A DNA stretch of 64,000 nt, from positions 620,001-684,000 of the forward strand of contig CAVVPD010000007.1 of NCBI GenBank assembly GCA_963750045.1, written 5' to 3'. The notes under the pieces are model-generated. The model had not been told where the DNA came from and searched no databases. It saw only the letters and a program-made list of their open reading frames with translations. Positions 30,709 to 40,658 of this stretch are shown piece after piece. The position numbers were made by a program, and so were the translations under genes. Every line of letters starts with the position of its first letter. Within the stretch, counting starts at the first letter, position 1. Source of the stretch: DASUAS01 sp963750045 (lineage in GTDB: Bacteria > Actinomycetota > Acidimicrobiia > IMCC26256 > DASPTH01).

Positions 30709-30814
30709 CCCGACGCTCCCCGGCCGGTCCCCTCGCCGGTCGACGTGGCCGACCTCCCCGCCAGACCGCTAGCGTCGACGGCATCTCCGGGAAACGACGA
30801 CAGGGAGCACGCAC

Positions 30815-31648
30815 ATGAAGGCAGACGCGTTCCGCTACGACGGCAAGCGAGCAGTGGTCGTCGGTGGTGCCACCGGCATGGGTGCCGCGACGGCAGAGCT
30901 GGTGCAGGATCTCGGCGCCGAGGTCGTGGTCATGGACTTCGCGCCCGTGACCCTCTCGGGCGTCAAGGCGATCAAGCTCAACCTCGGCGACAAGGCGAGC
31001 ATCGACGCCGCGGTCGACGAGTGCGGCGGCCCGATCGACGCGCTGTTCTCGTGCGCGGGGGTGGCCGACGGCACGCCGGGCATCGAGAAGGTCAACTTCA
31101 TCGGCCACCGCCACCTCATCGACCGGGTGATCGACAAGGGCTACCTGGGGCGCGGCAGCGCGATCGGCATGATCTCGTCGACCGCCGGCCTCGGGTGGCG
31201 CACCAACATGGACCTGGTGAAGGAGTACCTCGCCACCCCCGACTTCGACGCCGCCGTCGCATGGATCGAGGCGCACCCCGAGCGCGCCGACTACATGTTC
31301 AGCAAGCAGGCCATCAACGTCTACGTGGCCAGCCAGGCGTTCCCGCTCCTCGCGAAGGGCATCCGCATCAACGCGATCCTGCCCGGGCCGACCGACACGC
31401 CCCTCGCCCGCGCCAACGCCGAGGTCTGGCTCGGCTTCGGCACCGACTACCGCGGCGAGACCGGGATCGAGGCCTCACAGCCCGACGAGCAGGCCGGGCC
31501 GCTCGCGTTCCTGTGCAGCGACGCCGCCCGCTACATCACCGGCGAGATCATGATCGTCGACGCCGGGTACACCAGCTCGGGGATCACCGGCGCGTTCGAG
31601 AGCGCGGTCGGCGTCGTCCAGTTCATGGAGGGCACCGTCCTCAGCTGA
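30815..31648 (+). CDS. Short-chain dehydrogenase/reductase
   Basis: A 277-residue SDR. The NAD(P)-binding motif is VVGGATGMGAATA near residue 15, the NAG-like segment is SCAGVADG near residue 80, the serine is in GMISSTAGLG near residue 126, and Tyr-x-x-x-Lys appears as YMFSKQ near residue 160. The acidic residue after strand 2 (VVMDF) favours NAD(H). A C-terminal YITGEIMIVDAGYTSSG is typical. The insertion between the catalytic serine and tyrosine is longer than usual, as in coniferyl-alcohol or 3-alpha-hydroxysteroid dehydrogenase-like members. The substrate is unknown. Confidence 0.92.
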   Translation: MKADAFRYDGKRAVVVGGATGMGAATAELVQDLGAEVVVMDFAPVTLSGVKAIKLNLGDKASIDAAVDECGGPIDALFSCAGVADGTPGIEKVNFIGHRHLIDRVIDKGYLGRGSAIGMISSTAGLGWRTNMDLVKEYLATPDFDAAVAWIEAHPERADYMFSKQAINVYVASQAFPLLAKGIRINAILPGPTDTPLARANAEVWLGFGTDYRGETGIEASQPDEQAGPLAFLCSDAARYITGEIMIVDAGYTSSGITGAFESAVGVVQFMEGTVLS

Positions 31649-31693
31649 CCCGTCCCTGGCGACAAGCAGAGCTGGGTCCTGACGCAAACTCCG

Positions 31694-31716
31694 CGCGTTA
31701 TGGGCCGAGTAACGCG
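31694..31716. terminator. Inverted repeat between convergent genes
   Basis: CGCGTTA and TAACGCG face each other across nine bases at the junction of the SDR gene and the convergent ATPase gene, partly inside the ATPase stop. It could serve as a terminator for either strand; no T-run is present. Confidence 0.3.
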
Positions 31717-32972
31717 AGCGGGACGACGGCGATGCCGTCGGCGCGCCGGTACGCGTCGGGACCGGTGGTGACGATCATCGAATCGATCAGATCGTCGCCG
31801 ATCTGATCACGCAGCCAACGCAGGTGCACGCCGTCGTCGGCGTGCACCACTCGACCCAACTTGACCTCGATCGCGAGCACCCGATGGTCGGCTCGTTCCA
31901 CGATGAGGTCAACCTCGCGACGCCCCGAATGCAGTCGGAGGTGGCGCACACGGGCCTCGGCGAGCTGCGCGGCCACTCGCACGGAGAGCGTGACCAGCGA
32001 TTCGAACAGTGCGCCGAACAACAGGCCGTCGTGGCGGACGGTGGGCAGCGGGTCGGTACCACCAAGGAGCGCGGAGGCGTCGCCGCCCAGGAGGCGGAGT
32101 GCGAGCGCAGGATCGACCAGTTGGTGCTTGGGCGCGGTTGCGAGCCGACCGAGCGGACTGCGGGTCGGCCGCCAACCGGGAACGGGGTCGACGATCCACA
32201 GTCGCTCGAGCACGTTGCGGTACGAGAGCACGGTCGTCTTCGCCGGCTTGTCGCCTTGACCCCGGGTCGCCGCATCGCGGATGGTCTCGAGCGACGACGT
32301 CGACGACGACGCCGCGGCGTAAGCGGTGAGCCATCGAAGGAGCCCACCGGGATCCCGCAACCGGTGTCCGAGATCGTCGAAGTCGCGCGTCGCGATGCGA
32401 TCGACGTATCCGTCGAGCTGTGCGCGCAACGAGCGACCGCGGAGGTGTCGAATGCCCGGGAACCCCGAGTGGGCGATCTCGTCTGCGTAGTCCTCGAGCG
32501 CGACGGTGGTCGTGCCGGTGACCGGCGGCCGGTCGCCGGTCAGCAGCGCGCCGAGGCTCACCGTCGACGTTGCGAGACCGCGTTCGGCGAACGTCATCGG
32601 TCGGATGCGCGCCATGACGATGCGACCCGCGCCCGAATGCGTCGGCGCGTCGAGCGGTGCCGCCGAGCCAGTCAGGAGAAATGATCCGGGCTCCGCACCG
32701 TCGTCGACCGCTCGCCGAACCAGGTCCCACGACTCGGGCACCCGCTGCCATTCGTCGACCAACACGGGCCGCGTGCCGGCGATCAGGCGCGCCGGCTCGG
32801 CTTCGGCAATCGCACGCTCGGTGGGATCGTCGAGGCGGTGGACGGTGGCCGCGCGTCGGCTGGCCGTCGCGGTCTTGCCCACGCCCTTCGCACCTTCGAG
32901 GGCAACGGCGGGCAGCGAAGCGAGGAGCTGGTCGAGCTCGTCGTCGAGCGTCCTCTGGACGTACTGGGGCAC
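31698..32972 (-). CDS. AAA ATPase with DUF4143 domain
   Basis: A 424-residue ATPase of the AAA_14/DUF4143 group. Walker A is LEGAKGVGKTATA near residue 30, Walker B is PVLVDEWQRVPE near residue 70, and sensor-like LLTGSAA follows. The C-terminal DUF4143 domain ends with REVDLIVERADHRVLAIEVKLG, an E-x-K arrangement close to a restriction-nuclease fold. The biological role of these ATPases is unknown. The GTG at 32972 (VPQYVQRTLDDEL) matches the family start better than a longer version. The leader is A/T-rich compared with its surroundings and carries two 7-bp direct repeats. Confidence 0.85.
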   Translation of the reverse strand: MPQYVQRTLDDELDQLLASLPAVALEGAKGVGKTATASRRAATVHRLDDPTERAIAEAEPARLIAGTRPVLVDEWQRVPESWDLVRRAVDDGAEPGSFLLTGSAAPLDAPTHSGAGRIVMARIRPMTFAERGLATSTVSLGALLTGDRPPVTGTTTVALEDYADEIAHSGFPGIRHLRGRSLRAQLDGYVDRIATRDFDDLGHRLRDPGGLLRWLTAYAAASSSTSSLETIRDAATRGQGDKPAKTTVLSYRNVLERLWIVDPVPGWRPTRSPLGRLATAPKHQLVDPALALRLLGGDASALLGGTDPLPTVRHDGLLFGALFESLVTLSVRVAAQLAEARVRHLRLHSGRREVDLIVERADHRVLAIEVKLGRVVHADDGVHLRWLRDQIGDDLIDSMIVTTGPDAYRRADGIAVVPLALLGP

Positions 32973-32982
32973 ATCATTAACC

Positions 32983-33012
32983 CTACCATATCGCCATAGC
33001 AAACACTACCAT
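32983..33012 (-). promoter_or_regulatory. Putative promoter/operator of the AAA ATPase gene
   Basis: On the minus strand ATGGTAG occurs twice, 23 bases apart, in an unusually A/T-rich patch. The second copy overlaps a -10-like TATGGT about 12 bases before the GTG start, which would make the transcript nearly leaderless. Two direct repeats on one face of the helix suit autoregulation, but this is only suggested by layout. Confidence 0.3.
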
Positions 33013-33150
33013 TTCGTCAGCCCGAGCACTCCCGAATCGTCGGCAGACCTGCGCCAAGCCGCGTAGACCTGGACGTCAGCATTCAGACGGTGGACCATCT
33101 GGTGTGGCGCAAGCAGCCCGGCAGAAAGCTCTTGGAAGGCCAGGAACCAT

Positions 33151-33388
33151 GAGCAGTCACGTGACATTGCGACGATCGAAGAGACCATCCTCGCGGCGCT
33201 CGACCACGCTGGGATCGATCCGGAGAACGTCGATGTCGTTGTGCGCACGGGGGTTCATCTCTGATCCCCGCATTCCAGGCTGTGCTCAACCGGCTCTTCG
33301 GCGCCGTGAAGGTCCAAGAGCGCGGGCCGTTTACCGCGATCGCGCACGGCCTTGCAGCACATGCGCAGGAAGTGTGGGCGACTGCATG
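33151..33388 (+). pseudogene. C-terminal remnant of an Hsp70-like (YegD-type) chaperone
   Basis: The plus strand reads RDIATIEETILAALDHAG then DPENVDVVVRTG, breaks for one missing G in the G-run at 33249-33253, and continues GSSLIPAFQAVLNRLFG, GPFTAIAHGLAAHAQ to a TGA at 33386-33388. This is the end of the ATPase domain of Hsp70-like proteins, where the VVxTGGSSxIP loop is diagnostic. Nothing of the first ~350 residues is present upstream. The same frame stays open after the stop to 33581 with an acidic tail (ISPITEEPETLAVPEK). Base composition is lower in G+C than the neighbours. I regard it as a gene fragment left by rearrangement. Confidence 0.6.
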
Positions 33389-33665
33389 AACGCGCTGTCC
33401 CAAGATCCCGAAGTCGAAAGACCTCGATGCGACGGGGGCAGACTCACCGGCGGCAGTCGAACACGAGTCGATCTCCCCGATTACCGAGGAACCTGAGACT
33501 CTTGCGGTACCAGAGAAGGTCGCGAGGACAAAGCGAATCATAAAGCGGGATCGGAGCCAAAAAACACACATGTTCTCATGACGAACTGCTGGATCTTCCA
33601 GGCCAACCGACGTCGATGCCGCGCTCTTGGGGTATCAGCCATCTGCACGCGCCGACGCTGGGGGA

Positions 33666-36600
33666 TTACGACGTTTTGATTCCGCGTTTCGCCACTTCCT
33701 CGTAACGACATAGGACATTCGCCAGGTTCAGCTGGTCCGGTGTACGGCACTGCACTCGCATTAGTTCGAGGCTGCACACGATGACGGACACCGCCCGCGC
33801 GCGTGAGACCGCGACGTTCAGACGGTGGAGGTCGTAGAGGAACTCCATTGAGCGAGGGACGTCGTCGGCGCTGCTGGTCGCCATCGAGTAGATCGTGACT
33901 GGCGCCTCTTGTCCCTGGAACTTGTCGACTGTGCCCACGCGTGCACCTTCGGGCAGTGCCGCGGTCAGCTTCGCCACCTGGGCGTTGTAGGGGGTGACGA
34001 CCAGTACGTCGTCCAACTTCAGCGGGCGTGTGTTGCCGAACCGGTCCGTCCATGGCTTCCCCACCAGCCCCCGCACCATCTCGTCCACTACTTGTACTTC
34101 GCCGCTGGACCAACTCCGGTTCCCTGCGTGCACAACCGGCACGTACCGCAGGCCGGCGAACCTGTCGGCGGACTGTCGTTCGAGGCCTTCACCTGGCGCT
34201 GGATGCAGCCGGCCCTCGTACGCAACCTCCGACACGAACGCGCACACCGCCGGGTGCATCCGGTACGTCGACTCGAGGAACAGGCCGAGGTCAGGTGGCA
34301 TCGTTGGCTCACCACCAAGCAGGTGCTCCAGCGCTGACAACTCCGCACCCTCGGGGTGGCTGCCCTTCGACGGCTGGGCGAGCTGCTGCGGATCGCCGAG
34401 CAGCACGAGCTGGGTCGCTGCCCCGCTCACCGCGATCACGTCGGCCAGCGACTTCTGGCCCGCTTCGTCGACGAACAGCACGTCGACTGAGTTCGCCATG
34501 CCCTCGCGCGCCCACAACCACGCGGTGCCGGCGATCACGTCGAACTCGAGCGCGGCAGCCGCCGCCTCGACCTCGTCGTTGCCCTGCACGCAGGTGACGA
34601 ACTCGGCAGTGCAGCGCTCGTGCTCCTTCGCCTTCTGCAGCGCGCTCACCCGGACGCCGTCCTTCGCGGCGCGTTCGCCCACGGCGTCGAGCAGGTTGCC
34701 GATCACCGCATGGCTGTTGGCGGTGATCCCCACCCGCTTGCCGTCACGCACGAGACCGACGATGAGCTCGGCGCCCTTGTACGTCTTCCCTGAACCGGGC
34801 GGACCCTGGATGGCGAGGTAGGACTCGGCGTACTCGGGCGCGCATGGGGTCCGGCGCTTGCGCAGCAGCAGGTCGAGCGCGGCGCGGTACGGGCCCGGCA
34901 CGTCGATGCCGTGCGCGATCACGTGCTCGGCGATGCGCAAGAGGGCACGCTCCTGCGCATCGGTCGGCACGGGCTTGCCGGGGATCAGCGCGCGTGGATG
35001 CACGACCGGATCCTTCGATCGACCGCGCTTGAGCTCGATCAAACCAGCGACGTCGTCAACGGCCATGACCTCGCCGGCGAACCCTCCGGCCACCGGCTCG
35101 TATGTCTTGGAACCCGCTTTGAACTTGTGGTCCTGGGGCATGAATGCGTAGCGGTAGATGACCGAACGGTCGACCGCGCCGACCTCTTCGACGAACCGCA
35201 ATCGGCTGATCGACTCGCGGTCGTCGAGCAACTCGTCGTCGCTCATGTGCTGGCGGGCGAAGAACATCCACCAGTCCGGCTTGGCCTCGCGGCGGTGCCA
35301 GTCGAGCATCTGCGCGAGCAACCAGCGCGCCTGCTGCTGGTCGTCACGTTCGTCGCGGCGCCTCGGAGATGCCGACGGTCAGCTCGCGCGACGAGCTCGG
35401 CGACCTCTTCTTCGCGCTCGGTGACCGCTTCCGACGCGGTGCCGTCTTCCAACTTCGGCCGCGGGATCGGGCCGAACTGCGCCTCGGCGTCGGACCGTCG
35501 GGCTTCGAGCCAGCGGTGCAGCTCGAGCGTGGAACGGCAGTCGTCTTCGTTGTAGCTCTCGATCGCGTCGAGCCGCTTCGGGTCGTGATCGTCGAGGTAG
35601 TCCTCGTAGGCGACGATGCTGCCGCCGCCGTCCATGACCTCACCCTTGGGGCGGGCCAGGTAGAGCGTCTCGACCTTCTTCAAGCAGTACGACTCGAGCC
35701 CGAGGCGCACCCCGAGGCGCACGGCCGCGTAGAGGTCGACGAACACCTCGCCGCGCAGCAGCTCGTCGACCTCGTGCTCACGCGTGCGTGCCGGCCCATG
35801 AGCTTCTTCATCGCGTTCGGCTCGTAGGGCGCGTAGTGGTAGACGTGCAGCTCGGGGTGCCCGGCCCGGCGCTTCATCACGAAGTCGACGAAATCCTCGA
35901 AGGCGCGCTGCTCCTGGCGCTCGTCGTGGGCCCAGAACGCGCGGTACTCAGGTTCGCCGCCCGCCCCGATCTCGGTGACGCCGAAGAGGTACTCGAGGCC
36001 GCCGTCGAGCGCGAACGGGTCGCCCTCCATGTCGAAGTAGAGGTCGCCGGGAGACGGCTCGGGCAGCGCCGACCATCCCCGCTTCGGCCACGCGCCGCGG
36101 GGCCTTCCGGATCAGAGCCGGCGGGATCGGGCGGCTCGGGTGGGAGCAGCTCGTAGATCGGTGGGTGCGCGCCTTCGCCGCGCACCTGGAGCTCGGCCTG
36201 GTGGCGCAGGCGTTCGACGCTGGCGTCGGCCATGCCGCTCACCGTGATGCCGGCGGGGGTGGCGGCGAGGTCGTGGCGGGTGGCGATGCCGGCGTCGGTG
36301 AGCTTGCGGGTCTGGTCGCGGCGCATGCCGGAGACGAGGGAGAGGTGGTCATCGGCGCGGCGGCGGTCCTTGCACTCGTCGCCCCAGCGGCAGATGCCGC
36401 AGTGCTCGACGGGATCGGGATAGGTCGCCAGCTTGTGGGCCGTCGATCAGCTCGACGAACCGGGCCTTGAGCGTGCGGTAGTAGGCCGAGTAGTCGGTGA
36501 GGGTGAAGGGGTGCACCGCGGCGTCGCCGGTGATCACGTACATCTGCTCGGGGGCGACGCCCTGGAGGCGCTCGACCTGCTCGGAGTACGCGCACATCTG

Positions 36601-37056
36601 GAGGAGGGCGGCGGCCTTCACCCGGCGGGCGAGCTTGGTGTCGGCGACCTCGTAGGACCAGGCGCCGAGGTGCGGGCTCGGGCGCTCGACCTTCAGGAGG
36701 AAGTCGGCGTGGCCGCGCCAGCGGCCGTCGAAGAAGGCGGCCTGGTAGATCACGTCAGCGCTGGCCTGCATGGCGGCGAGGGTCTCGGCCTCGGCGGCGG
36801 CGAGCTCGGCGACGGTGTTGCCGGGCATGGCGATCTCGACGACGGTCTTGCCCGCGGCGATCAGCCGTTCGACGTGCTTCGTCTCGTGCTCGCCGCCGCG
36901 GCGCGACAGCACGTCGAGCATGGGGTCGTCGCGCTCGGGGTGTTCGCGCTCGCCACGCGCCACCGACAGCTCGAGCTGGGTGAGGTGCTCGCACGCAGAG
37001 AAGCCGGTGAGATCGCTGGGACTGAGCGCGAGCGTTCCGTCATCGAGAAGGTGCAT
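33666..37056 (-). CDS. TM0106-like RecB nuclease/RNase H-like/SF1 helicase, multiply frame-broken
   Basis: One gene of about 1,130 codons. Order: RecB-like nuclease (residues ~1-215; GHADFLLK then YEVADTKLARR, and a cysteine cluster CGICRWGDEC), a YprB-type RNase H-like domain (DLYFDMEGDPFAL ... YNEDDCRSTLELH), then an UPF1/Dna2-like SF1 helicase (GPPGSGKTYKGAEL, VLFVDEAGQKS, GDPQQLAQPS, VDKFQGQEAPVTIYS, LNVAVSRAR). The frame breaks near 36438, 36100, 36078, 35790, 35387 and 35351, mostly by one extra base and once by a missing one. Repair gives continuous homology, so it is either a decaying gene or consensus error. Such proteins probably process nucleic acid ends; role unknown. A transposon sits 67 bases upstream of its start. 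Confidence 0.75.
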
Positions 37057-37114
37057 GCCGCCCTACCCCGCTTCCCCTGCGCCGCCACGAGTCTTGCACC
37101 ATTCCGGTCCCCCG

Positions 37115-37123
37115 CTGACCAGG
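37115..37123. repeat. Left target-site duplication
   Basis: CTGACCAGG here is repeated exactly at 40908-40916, directly outside the element's two ends. A 9-bp duplication is the usual product of IS1-family insertion. Confidence 0.85.
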
Positions 37124-37141
37124 GGTAGTGGCTCAGTTTGA
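37124..37141 (+). repeat. Left terminal inverted repeat
   Basis: GGTAGTGGCTCAGTTTGA, identical over 18 bases to the reverse complement of the right end. It lies immediately before the first cargo gene, whose ribosome site begins at the last bases of the repeat. Confidence 0.9.
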
Positions 37142-37150
37142 GGATTCGCG

Positions 37151-37450
37151 ATGGCTAGGAGCCTGGCTGGTATCTTCGTCGATGCGGTCGGATGGGACGC
37201 GAAGGGGACCGTTTCGGTGGTGTATCAGTTTGCTCCCCGGGCGATCGGGGCGAGTCCGATGACTGATCCCTGGGACGCGTGGGGGCTGCACGGTGCACCA
37301 GCCGCGGACGAAACGGAGACGCGGCCCTCGCCGTCTACGCGGTTCGTGAAGCACGCGGATGGCACCGTGGAGTGGGACCCCTTCCCGCTCACCCCGGATC
37401 GCGTAGACGCATTCCAGACCCTAATTGCGGAGTTGGAATCCGAGGGCTAG
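37151..37450 (+). CDS. Small protein at the left end of the transposon
   Basis: A 99-residue protein I do not recognise. It begins nine bases inside the left inverted repeat with a TTGAGGA ribosome site. A second possible start, ATG at 37259, would give 63 residues (MTDPWDAWGLHG). The C-terminal half is acidic and ends DRVDAFQTLIAELE, a likely amphipathic helix. No signal peptide or catalytic motif is seen. Its stop overlaps the stop of the convergent acetyltransferase gene in a shared CTAG. Confidence 0.45.
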   Translation: MARSLAGIFVDAVGWDAKGTVSVVYQFAPRAIGASPMTDPWDAWGLHGAPAADETETRPSPSTRFVKHADGTVEWDPFPLTPDRVDAFQTLIAELESEG

Positions 37451-37896
37451 CGGACTCGCACCGCGCAGCGCGAGTAGTCGGGATCGCGCCAGTCCCAAAC
37501 GCATTTCCCTCCGAGCCGCCTGTTCAGTGCGATCATCGGCGCGTTGCGGCGGTCGACGAGCGACACCAGCGACCGAATCCCAGCTTCCTTGGCGCGGCGC
37601 ATGATCTCCCGCTTGAGCTGTTCGGCGAGGCCCTGCTTCCGGTGGTCGACGTCGGTTCCGAGCGTTAGCACCTGCCACACGACTTCCAGTTCACGCCGGA
37701 TCTTCCACGATCCAACTGCAACTAGTTCCCCGTCCTTGATGATGCCGATCGCCCATGTGGTCCCGAGCGCGAGCGCGTCGGCAAGCTCCTGTCGGATCAT
37801 CTGCTGAACGAGTGTGGCCCATGGTTCGCTTGGCGCGGCGCAGGTAAACGCTGCGAGATGGTCCCGATCGTCCGGCCTGATATCAACGACGGTCAC
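37447..37896 (-). CDS. GNAT family N-acetyltransferase (transposon cargo)
   Basis: A 149-residue GNAT-fold enzyme that would transfer an acetyl group from acetyl-CoA. The core runs WAIGIIKDGELVAVGSW (strands 2-3), VVWQVLTLGTDVDHRKQGLAEQLKREIM, where the R/Q-x-x-G-x-A CoA-binding loop is RKQGLA, and then RSLVSLVDRRNAPMIALNRRLG, the family's asparagine-containing helix. Start is a GTG at 37896. It lies 20 bases downstream of the transposase and is probably co-transcribed with it. Substrate unknown; candidates are a small molecule, toxin or protein. Confidence 0.8.
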   Translation of the reverse strand: MTVVDIRPDDRDHLAAFTCAAPSEPWATLVQQMIRQELADALALGTTWAIGIIKDGELVAVGSWKIRRELEVVWQVLTLGTDVDHRKQGLAEQLKREIMRRAKEAGIRSLVSLVDRRNAPMIALNRRLGGKCVWDWRDPDYSRCAVRVR

Positions 37897-37916
37897 AACC
37901 GATGTCCCCCTGTCCC

Positions 37917-38767
37917 CTAGTCCAGCAGTTCAGCGAGCTGGGTCAGGGACCACGGCGCTCGTGTAATGCCGGCGGCCATGGCGGGCGTCGTTTTCTTGCC
38001 GGCCTTCTTGGTGAGGGTCTGGTGGGGCCGGCAGAAGTTGTAGTGCATGAAGTGCAGCGAGATCGCGTGCGCGTGGTTCTCGACCTTCTTGCTGAACGCG
38101 TTGGTGAGGCGGGTAAAGCGGCGCATCCCCATCCGCATCGTGAGGTTCTGACGCTCGACGTAGGAGTTGCTTGCCTTCGTGAGGTCGGGGTTCCCGGCTA
38201 CAACCTCCTTCTGGATGCTGGTGCACGTCGAAGGGCTGTACTTGCGAGCTTCCTCGGCAGTTGGGGACGCGTACTCCTTGATGACCTGGGCGTAATCGAT
38301 CGAGTTGCGCCACAGGGAGTCCACGACGGGCGGGTAGGAACCGAAGCCGTCGGTCGTCAGCTGGATGCGGTTCCCGACCTTGATGCGCGACTTCAGGTCC
38401 GGAGGAACACCCAGCAGTCCTGGGTGGTGCGCTCACCAACCAGCCACGACGGGACCAGCTTCGTGTCAGCGTCGATCGCAACCCACGTCCACACATCCCC
38501 GTAGCCGGGGGTGCCGACGAACTCCTCGGGGACGTTCTTCTGCTTGGCGTAGCAGAACGACCAGATCTCGTCGGCCTCGATCCGCTGAATGTCAAGGTTG
38601 ATGAGCATCCCGTCCTGGTACTCGGCGCACGCCTCACCTATGTCGTTCAGGAGCTTGTCAATCGTGTTGCGTGCGACGCCGGTCGTCCGGGCGATGGCAC
38701 GCATCGACATGCCTTCGACGAGGCATCCGATGACCTGGGCTCGCTGCTCGGTGCTCAACCTGTTCAT
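37917..38767 (-). CDS. IS1-family transposase with one frame break
   Basis: About 283 residues. An N-terminal helix-turn-helix (EGMSMRAIARTTGVARNTIDKLL) is followed by a DDE catalytic core: Asp66 in EADEIWSFC, Asp140 in QLTTDGFGSY and Glu205 in SYVERQNLTM, with the late motif HYNFCRPHQTL. This spacing and GDVWTWVAIDADTKLVPSW are typical of IS1-family enzymes. Near 38400 the frame needs one more base (or a -1 shift) to pass from VFL into DLKSRI. Classical IS1 makes its transposase by -1 frameshifting, but no slippery heptamer is visible here, so a sequence error is as likely. Start ATG gives MNRLSTEQ. Confidence 0.88.
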
Positions 38768-38870
38768 ATGTACGAATCTAGTGGTTTTGCCCCTCCGAGT
38801 CAAGCATTTTGTTCAGTTAGGTGGCACTAGACGGAACTGGAACCGGGGTTAGCGTACTTTACTGGGCTCG

Positions 38871-40510
38871 GTGAGTCGGTTATTGTCGGTTCTACCCGGC
38901 AGCAAGGACTCCGCGCTACCGGGGTATCCCGGCAGCGAGGAGCTTCCAGTGCCGCTGAGCAAAGAGGTCCGTCGCCTTCAGGGCAAATGGGCCATGGACA
39001 CAGGCTGGCCGAAGCGCCTCGACTGGGTCGAGATCGAAGGAATCCGCGGCTGGGAAGGCCAACGCTTCGAGCTGCGGTTTCCGATCATGGCCGTAGTTGG
39101 GGAGAACGGCGTCGGCAAGAGCACCGTTCTGCAAGCCGCTGCCTCGGTGTACACGTGGTCCACGCCGGGGAAGAAGCGTGAACGGTTCGCATCGGACTTT
39201 TTCCCGGACACAACCTGGGACCGCATCCGGGACGCTGAGATCCGCTACAGCGTCCGCGAGGGAACCGGTCCCTCGATCGCGGCATCGATCCGCAAGCCAA
39301 CCGATCGCTGGCGCGGCAACCCTCAGCGGCGGCAGCGCCCCGTCGAGTACGTCGACCTGACCCGCGTCCAGCCGGTGCCAGCGCGAACCGGATACACCAA
39401 GCTCGCCAACCCCGCGCTTGTCGAAACCGGTGGTGAGGACTTTGAGAACACTCGGCTCGGGCGGTTCAGCGAGATCATGGGCAGGAAATACAACTTGGCA
39501 AAGGTCGCGTTTGTCGAGGGCGACACAGTCCGCGGCGTGCCGGTCCTGAGCCAGCAAGGCGCGACGTACTCAGGGTTCCACCAGGGAGCCGGCGAAACGA
39601 CGGTCGCGGAACTGTTGGAGAAAGACCTGCCGCAGTACGGCCTGGTCGTCATCGACGAGATCGAAAGCTCGCTGCACCCAAGCGCGCAGCGACGACTGAT
39701 TCGCGACCTTGCGGAGAAGTGCAGGGAGCGGGAACTGCAAGTGATCCTCACGACGCACTCGCCATACGTGTTGGAGGAACTGCCGCTAGAGGCTCCGCGT
39801 GCATCTTGCAGGGGTCGGAAGGACGCCAGATCATCTACGGCGTGAGCCCCGAGTTCGCCATGACGAAGATGGACGACGTGCCGCACCACGAATGCGACCT
39901 GTACGTCGAGGACGACCACGCGGCGCGGATGCTTGTCGAAATCTTGGCTGCCAGTAGCCCCGACCTCGTCGAGCGATGCCAGGTCGTGCCCTGCGGCGCG
40001 GCGTCGGTCGGGCAGGCTCTCGGCCAAATGGTGGAGAACGGTCGGTTCAAGCGCCCGACGTGCGTGTTCCTCGACGGGGACAAGGCCCCCGCCCCAGGAT
40101 GCGCGTTGCTCCCCGGCGACGACGCTCCCGAGCGCGTCGTCTTTGAGGCGCTTCAATCTCTGAACTGGGTGGGCATCGAGAAGCGCACCGGCCGCGGCTA
40201 TGGGAGCGTCGTGGACGCTTGCGAGAAGGTCATGGCGCTCGGTGACCATCACGACTGGGTGAGCCAGGCTGCGTCTGCGCTCGCGCTCGGACCCGACACT
40301 CTGTGGCAGGCCATGTGCGCCGAGTGGGCCACCGAGTGCTTGGACGAGGACGAGGCCAACCGAGTCGCTCAGACTGTCGGGGACACCCTCATGGGCATCT
40401 CGACCGTTGCGACCTCCGAACGGCCCGCCGTGCGTCCTACTCGGAAGTCTCCTGATTCCAGCGAGCCTCTGCGGCAGTCCGAGCTATTTCCGAGCGCCGC
40501 TGGGGGCTGA
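38871..40510 (+). CDS. OLD-like ATPase with TOPRIM-like C-terminus (transposon cargo)
   Basis: About 546 residues after allowing one missing base near 39791. Walker A is VVGENGVGKST at residues ~76-86, Walker B LVVIDEIESSLHP near residue 262, and the H-loop LTTHSPYVLEELP near residue 297: the SMC/ABC-type ATPase layout of OLD and AAA_21 proteins. The C-terminal part has CDLYVEDDHAARMLVEIL near residue 343 and VFLDGDKAPAPG near residue 400, the Glu and Asp-x-Asp arrangement of a TOPRIM nuclease. OLD-family ATPase-nucleases include anti-phage effectors such as GajA, so a defence role is possible but not shown. The GTG start is uncertain; an internal GTG or ATG would shorten it by 26-41 residues. 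Confidence 0.75.
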
Positions 40511-40658
40511 GCTTCTCGGCACGCGACGACCCGCCCTTGGACCCACCCGCCGCGCGGGCCTCGTCCTTCTCGGGCACGTCCTCGTCCGACGTAGCGAAGT
40601 CCACGATCGCCTTGGCGCGTGAGTTCACGTCGGTCGGGAGCTTGGCCTTCTTCGCCAT
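40437..40658 (-). CDS. Small basic protein of unknown function (transposon cargo)
   Basis: A 73-residue, highly charged protein: MAKKAKLPTDVNSRAK at the start, an acidic middle (TSDEDVPEKDEA), a glycine/serine linker and a basic helix LSPQRRSEIARTAAEARW at the end. The C-terminal pattern is common in short actinobacterial proteins of unknown function. It overlaps the 3' end of the ATPase gene on the other strand by 74 bases and its start overlaps the stop of the next upstream membrane protein (TGATG), so those two small genes form one unit. Confidence 0.55.
   Translation of the reverse strand: MAKKAKLPTDVNSRAKAIVDFATSDEDVPEKDEARAAGGSKGGSSRAEKLSPQRRSEIARTAAEARWNQETSE

Noticed and set aside
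38398..38406. Programmed -1 frameshift in the transposase
   Set aside because: Classical IS1 uses this, but the site has no A-rich slippery run and the same kind of single-base break occurs in many non-mobile genes nearby.
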